Shown: piece after piece, positions 59,655 to 64,000 of the stretch
How positions within the stretch are numbered: the first letter of the stretch is position 1
Layout of the letters: each line of letters starts with the position of its first letter
NCBI GenBank assembly: GCA_003254925.1
Contig: QANZ01056500.1
Coordinates: forward strand, 1 to 64,000
Length of the DNA: 64,000 bases
Direction: 5' to 3'
DNA from: Chamaecrista fasciculata
Taxonomy: Eukaryota > Streptophyta > Magnoliopsida > Fabales > Fabaceae
Notes under the pieces: model-generated
Database searches by the model: none
The model's input: the letters and a program-made list of their open reading frames with translations, nothing else
What the model was told of the DNA's origin: nothing
Translations under genes and position numbers: made by a program

Positions 59655-62600
59655 TTAACCTTTGGAGGGCATGTGTGAGGCTGTAAGGAAAATGGCAAAG
59701 AATGAATGAACTTTGATAGCATAACAATGTCATGAATAGAAAGCAGATATGTAAATCCACTTTACTCGGTTCATTCAGAGAATCCAGAATTTTTTTTTTA
59801 AGGCAAGATCTTGTGAATTGCGATAGATGGAAAACAAATGAATACATACTCAAACTTTCTGAGAGCAAACTCCAATCTGGTTTCACATTGCACAATTAGC
59901 TTAAATATTTATTTAGAAGCAAGAAATCTTTATAAGGTTACCCTGTTGTAGAAAATTCATGTATTGATATCCTTGAGTGAAACGCAATTTCTCAGATAAT
60001 CAGCAGAGATCTAAATGTGGGTTAGATTATGAATGGAGTTACAAGTGCAGGTCAAACATATTGTCATGCAAAATTTAAAGGTAATACTAACTATATGGGA
60101 ATTCTGAACAAGTAACTACAAAAGTGTGGATTTGCAAGCATATACATGAGATCATCACAGCGCAAAAATTCAGGAAAACTAATATGGGGTGGATAAATAT
60201 GCATTTACCTGAAATTGATGCCTTCTCATTCTTCATAATCATGTGAAATGAATTAGACCGGTCTTCCCCAATCATCTCACGCAATATATCATCTTCAATC
60301 TTTTCTGCTTGCCACTTGGAAGGGTCCTGCACAAAATCCTCACTAAAAATCATGCTTGAAACCCACTCTTTCCAAGTGGTTCTTCGATGCTTATCTTCCT
60401 CCAATGTGCCTGTTGCCAGAAGTTGGTAAACATAAACAATCTTTTGCTGACCGGGACGATAGGCCCGTGCAACAGCCTGCTTTGTTTTCGATGGATTCCA
60501 TTCTGAATCTAGCAAAATCACTCGGGAGGCAGCTGTCAAACTGATGCCCTCAGCACAGGATGAAATTGACGCGAGGAGTATCTTCGATGCTCCTGCAGAA
60601 TCCTCAAACTGATCCATCACTCTACCTCTTTCAAAGAGCTCCAGCTCTCCTGTGAGTACCAAAACTTCTCTACCTTTTTGCCATCCGAAGAACAACTCAA
60701 ATAACTCTACAAACAACTTCACAGGTGCAATATTGTGGCAAAATATAAGAATCTTCTCATTCCTCACAACACGATAGACCAGGCTCAAAACGAATTTCAC
60801 TTTTGACCCTTTTTTCAAATCAAACTTGAATTTATCTAGCGCATTCAATTGGTCCACAGTGAAGAACTTATCAGCACATACAGCTGTTTTGACTAACCAA
60901 GGATGTATTGATCCAAGGGTTATCATAAGTTCCAACTCCAATGGATATCCATTACACACAGCCATTTTCTTCTGGAGTTTCTGCAAAATCTCATGTTGTA
61001 CATCAGTGCAATTCATTAGCAATGTATATATCTGTAAACCAGGAAGATTATCTGAACTCCCACCTTCATAAACATCTATAAAACCACTGGTTATATTTCT
61101 CAGCATGTTTAGACCCTCCATTCTCTCCTCGCCCTCACTTGAGTCGATTTTTCTCGCAATATTATCCAAGAAGTATTTTCTAGCTCGTGCCTCTATTAAA
61201 TGAGGCGCCTTTTCTGTTCCTTTTTTGTTCCTCCTGTATTTAGAGTCTAATTTTTTCAGCACTTCATGAGCAAAGTTTGGTCTTGCCAAGCAAAGAGTAT
61301 TGAAGTATTCACAGAAATTGTTCTGAAACAATGTACCTGAAAGTAAAATTCTTAATTCTGTCTGTACTTTCATCAAACATTTCCTCAACCTTGATTTAGT
61401 GCTTCTAGGATTGTGCCCTTCATCTAGTATTAGGATGCCGGGACTTTCCCTCAGTACTTTCGCCATATACTTTCTGTGATCAAACTTTGCATCCTCTCGC
61501 ATCAATGTCAAAAATGAAGTATACCCCATGACTAAAACACTTGGGTGTGAATGCCACTTCTGTATCTTTTCCAAGCAATCCAAGATATGCTTGACATCAT
61601 CAGTAGGCTTCGGACCTCCATGAAAAACCTCAGTATTCTGCTTGAATACTCTATAGGTTCTGCGGCCATGGATAAGATGCACTGGTATTGGAATTTTCCA
61701 TTTAATGAATTCTTTATACCAAGTATACAGTGTTGTCTTTGGAGCGAGAACCAGTGGTCGCTTCCCAGGGAATAATTTCAAGTAGCTAACAAGAAACGCA
61801 ATAATAAGGAAAGTTTTTCCGGCCCCAGGAGCATGCGATATCACACAACCACCTCTTTTTTTGGCTGCTGCTTCCATAAGTGCCGGGTCCATGGACCCCG
61901 CAATATTTCTCCAAAGAAATTCAAAAGCTTTCTTTTGGTGGTCATGCAACTGATGTCTAAGTTCAGGAATTAATGCCCAGACATCCTTTTCTTCAGATAT
62001 AGGTTCATCAGACGAAGCATGAGGCAATACAAGATTGAGATCATCATCTTCGTCAGCCTTTGGCTCAGGCTCCAAAACTTCACTGCATTGCTTCTCCTCT
62101 TGGTGCCACACTGGACGCTCCAACTGATGTATTCAACAAAATTATCAGATACTTACCAAGTGAACAAAAGAAAAAATATCAACCAGAAACATGGAATTAC
62201 AGTTAAGATCAGTAACTACATTTATTGATCAGGAGAGCTTAGGATAGCATAAATTAAGAAACCACACATGTTCCTTTTAGGATCACACTATATATTCTAT
62301 GATAGACTTTACAATAGGAAAGACATTCCTAATGCATGTTGTGTCCATCTTGATGCAATGTAAGCAAATCCTGTTAGAAGTTTGAACACATATCCACAAA
62401 CAAATACACAAGTCTATACTCCAACAAACACAGATTTTAGATTGGTTTCGAACTTGACTTACAAATGGTGCTGAAACATCTTTTATCTCAGTGCTAATAA
62501 AGCCACATTTAAGGCAGTATATTCCAATTTCTTCATTCAATCTAAAGTCATGTTGACAACGCTTATTGGAATTTTCCCAGGCCTCAGTAAAAGGTGCAGC

Positions 62601-64000
62601 ATTTGAATCCTGATAAGATAGTTAAAGTAAATTAGCTATAGAGAAGAAGATAAACAAAAGAAAAGTAGACTACTAAAATGTCACAGAAATTAAATCAAAT
62701 TCAAATCCCTCTCAACACTGGCCCAAAAAATAAAAAGAAGGAATAACAATGAGAAAAAGCATATAGAGAGATAGAGAGAGAGAGAGAGGGAGGAAATAAA
62801 TGATTATACCTGTGCATCATCGTCCAGATAAGTTGATGCCAATGAAACATCCATTTCTCTCCACAAAATATCAAGTTCATCAATTTCTTCCTCATCCTTT
62901 TTTTGGGATATCTCTGATTTCTTTATCTGTCCATAGTTAGTTGTTTCCTTGAATTGTGCCCACTGGTCAGTAATAGGTGGCTCTTCTTCAGATGGTTTTG
63001 TATCTATTCTCTTTAAGTATGAATCTATCAATTCCTTGTAAGCACCTGCACTTAAGGATCTGTCTTTATAGGTTCTCTCTTCACCAGGTATGCTACTTCT
63101 TGAACATGTTGAATGATGTTTTCTCCCTTGGGTTCCTTTAGAATTTATTCCTTCCCATTTGCTTGGTACATCCATATCATACAATCCAAATGATATTTTC
63201 CTTGGCAATTTAGGATTTCCATAACTATAATGACGTCCTGAAGAAAGTTCATCAATCTTTTCTTTATAATTCTCAAGATCTGGAATCTTTGAAGGATGAT
63301 TATGGGGTACTAAAGTTAACAGATCAATATTGTTCCTCTTCGGTTCAGGGCTACCCATCAGGTGATGGTATTTTGTAGGAATTTCAACTTTTTTGTGTGC
63401 ATGATATTTAGGAACCTTGGCGATAGGACTGGGATGCTCAACAGCAATTGGATCAACATCATTAGCAACAGGAACAATAGCAAGTTGAGATTGATGTTCA
63501 TTTTTCTCAGTACTACCCGACTCTACCTCATTGGAGTTAGGCCTCCTTGCATACACTATAAGCTCTTGACAGGACTTTGTTTTATTGAACTTCTGTCCAC
63601 TTCCACCATCCTTTACTGGAGTATTTCCTTGCAAACCAAACAGGCATGATAATGGCATTGACAAATCATCATCATCGTCATCTTCTTTTCGCGTCTCGAA
63701 CTTGATTGGCCTGGTTCGAACAAAACCAACATCCAACTGAGGAGTAGCATCACAACCAAGATAACGCTCTGGCTGTACATTCCGACGTTTGGAACGACGC
63801 AAACCCTCAGGATTATAAGATGGAGATGCTTCATCTTCAAGGGAGTCAGGAGCTTGGTCGGCTTTGTTGGCATCAGGTGAAACAACTTGAGAAACAATTG
63901 GTACTACCATGCCATTGTCCACTCTGAAATTTACAGCATTTATTTGAGAATCAGAGTTCAATTGGGAACTATTATTAGAATTTCCCAAAATTTGATATAC
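59655..64000 (-). CDS. CLSY1: SNF2-type chromatin remodeler CLASSY1-like (N-terminus beyond the window)
   Basis: Four minus-strand exons are seen (62810-64000 open at the window edge, 62463-62609, 60209-62123, 59655-59680), giving about 1,092 C-terminal residues; CLSY1 is about 1,250. The first carries basic and acidic low-complexity sequence (GLRRSKRRN). The second has C-x-H and C-x2-C (CLKCG) with RLNEEIGIYC. The third holds the split SNF2 ATPase: Walker A HAPGAGKTF, DEGH box LILDEGHNPRSTKSR, then SGTLFQNNF and helicase C SCAEGISLTAASRVILLD to AYRPGQQ. CLSY proteins recruit RNA polymerase IV, through SHH1, to make 24-nt siRNAs for DNA methylation. These motifs fit CLSY1/2 rather than CLSY3/4. 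The last 9-codon exon (ASHMPSKG, stop) is chosen by phase and its acceptor only. All visible motifs are intact. Confidence 0.9.

Noticed and set aside
60087..60208. C-terminal extension of the CLASSY-type protein past SISG
   Set aside because: A GTAAATG donor falls exactly there and the following residues look like translated intron. Splicing to 59680 gives a short in-phase end.

Overview
This is a nuclear window from a flowering plant, almost certainly a eudicot. It is AT-rich, the genes have GT-AG introns, and all seven gene models belong to plant or pan-eukaryotic families in plant form. Transposon debris is dense. The species cannot be fixed from the sequence alone. Four single Ns and one 353-base N run show that it is part of a scaffolded draft assembly.

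Genes, left to right. (1) An LBD12-like LOB-domain transcription factor (+, 4646-5291). (2) RNA polymerase III subunit RPC9 (-, 10216-13655), with a 2.8-kb third intron and a spliced 5' leader. (3) A cytosolic endo-beta-N-acetylglucosaminidase of family GH85 (-, 16198-21884, 11 exons, 679 aa). (4) An ATG27/mannose-6-phosphate-receptor-like type I membrane protein (+, 27893-33469, 11 exons, 280 aa). (5) A TBL33-type xylan O-acetyltransferase (+, 35656-40216, 6 exons, 442 aa). (6) An intronless PYL4-type abscisic acid receptor (-, 45887-46567). (7) The C-terminal ~1,090 residues of a CLASSY1-type SNF2 protein of RNA-directed DNA methylation (-, 59655 to beyond 64000). I rebuilt every model by splicing exons by eye, and all internal phases close. 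The genes do not form an obvious functional cluster.

The space between and inside genes is the richest part. At least eleven short TIR elements carry clear 9-bp target-site duplications, the Mutator-like signature. Most share termini beginning GG(T/C/G)-AAA and subterminal TTTGGTCC or TTGGTACC motifs. One is a ~155-bp element that has inserted into another member of its own family, with both 9-bp duplications intact (27018-27356). There are also two hAT-type elements, one of ~1 kb with a perfect 8-bp duplication and a captured coding-like core; two related non-autonomous Helitrons; a Harbinger-like element with a TTA duplication; a gag-only Copia remnant; and a Copia solo LTR.

A ~525-bp segment occurs twice in direct orientation on either side of RPC9. 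One copy is an empty site and the other is filled by a 411-bp MITE, which makes a natural before-and-after record of an insertion. A degenerate GTGACATGGCA minisatellite spans about 25.0-27.5 kb. Two long gene-free tracts, 40.2-45.9 and 46.6-59.6 kb, hold mainly transposon remnants and microsatellites.
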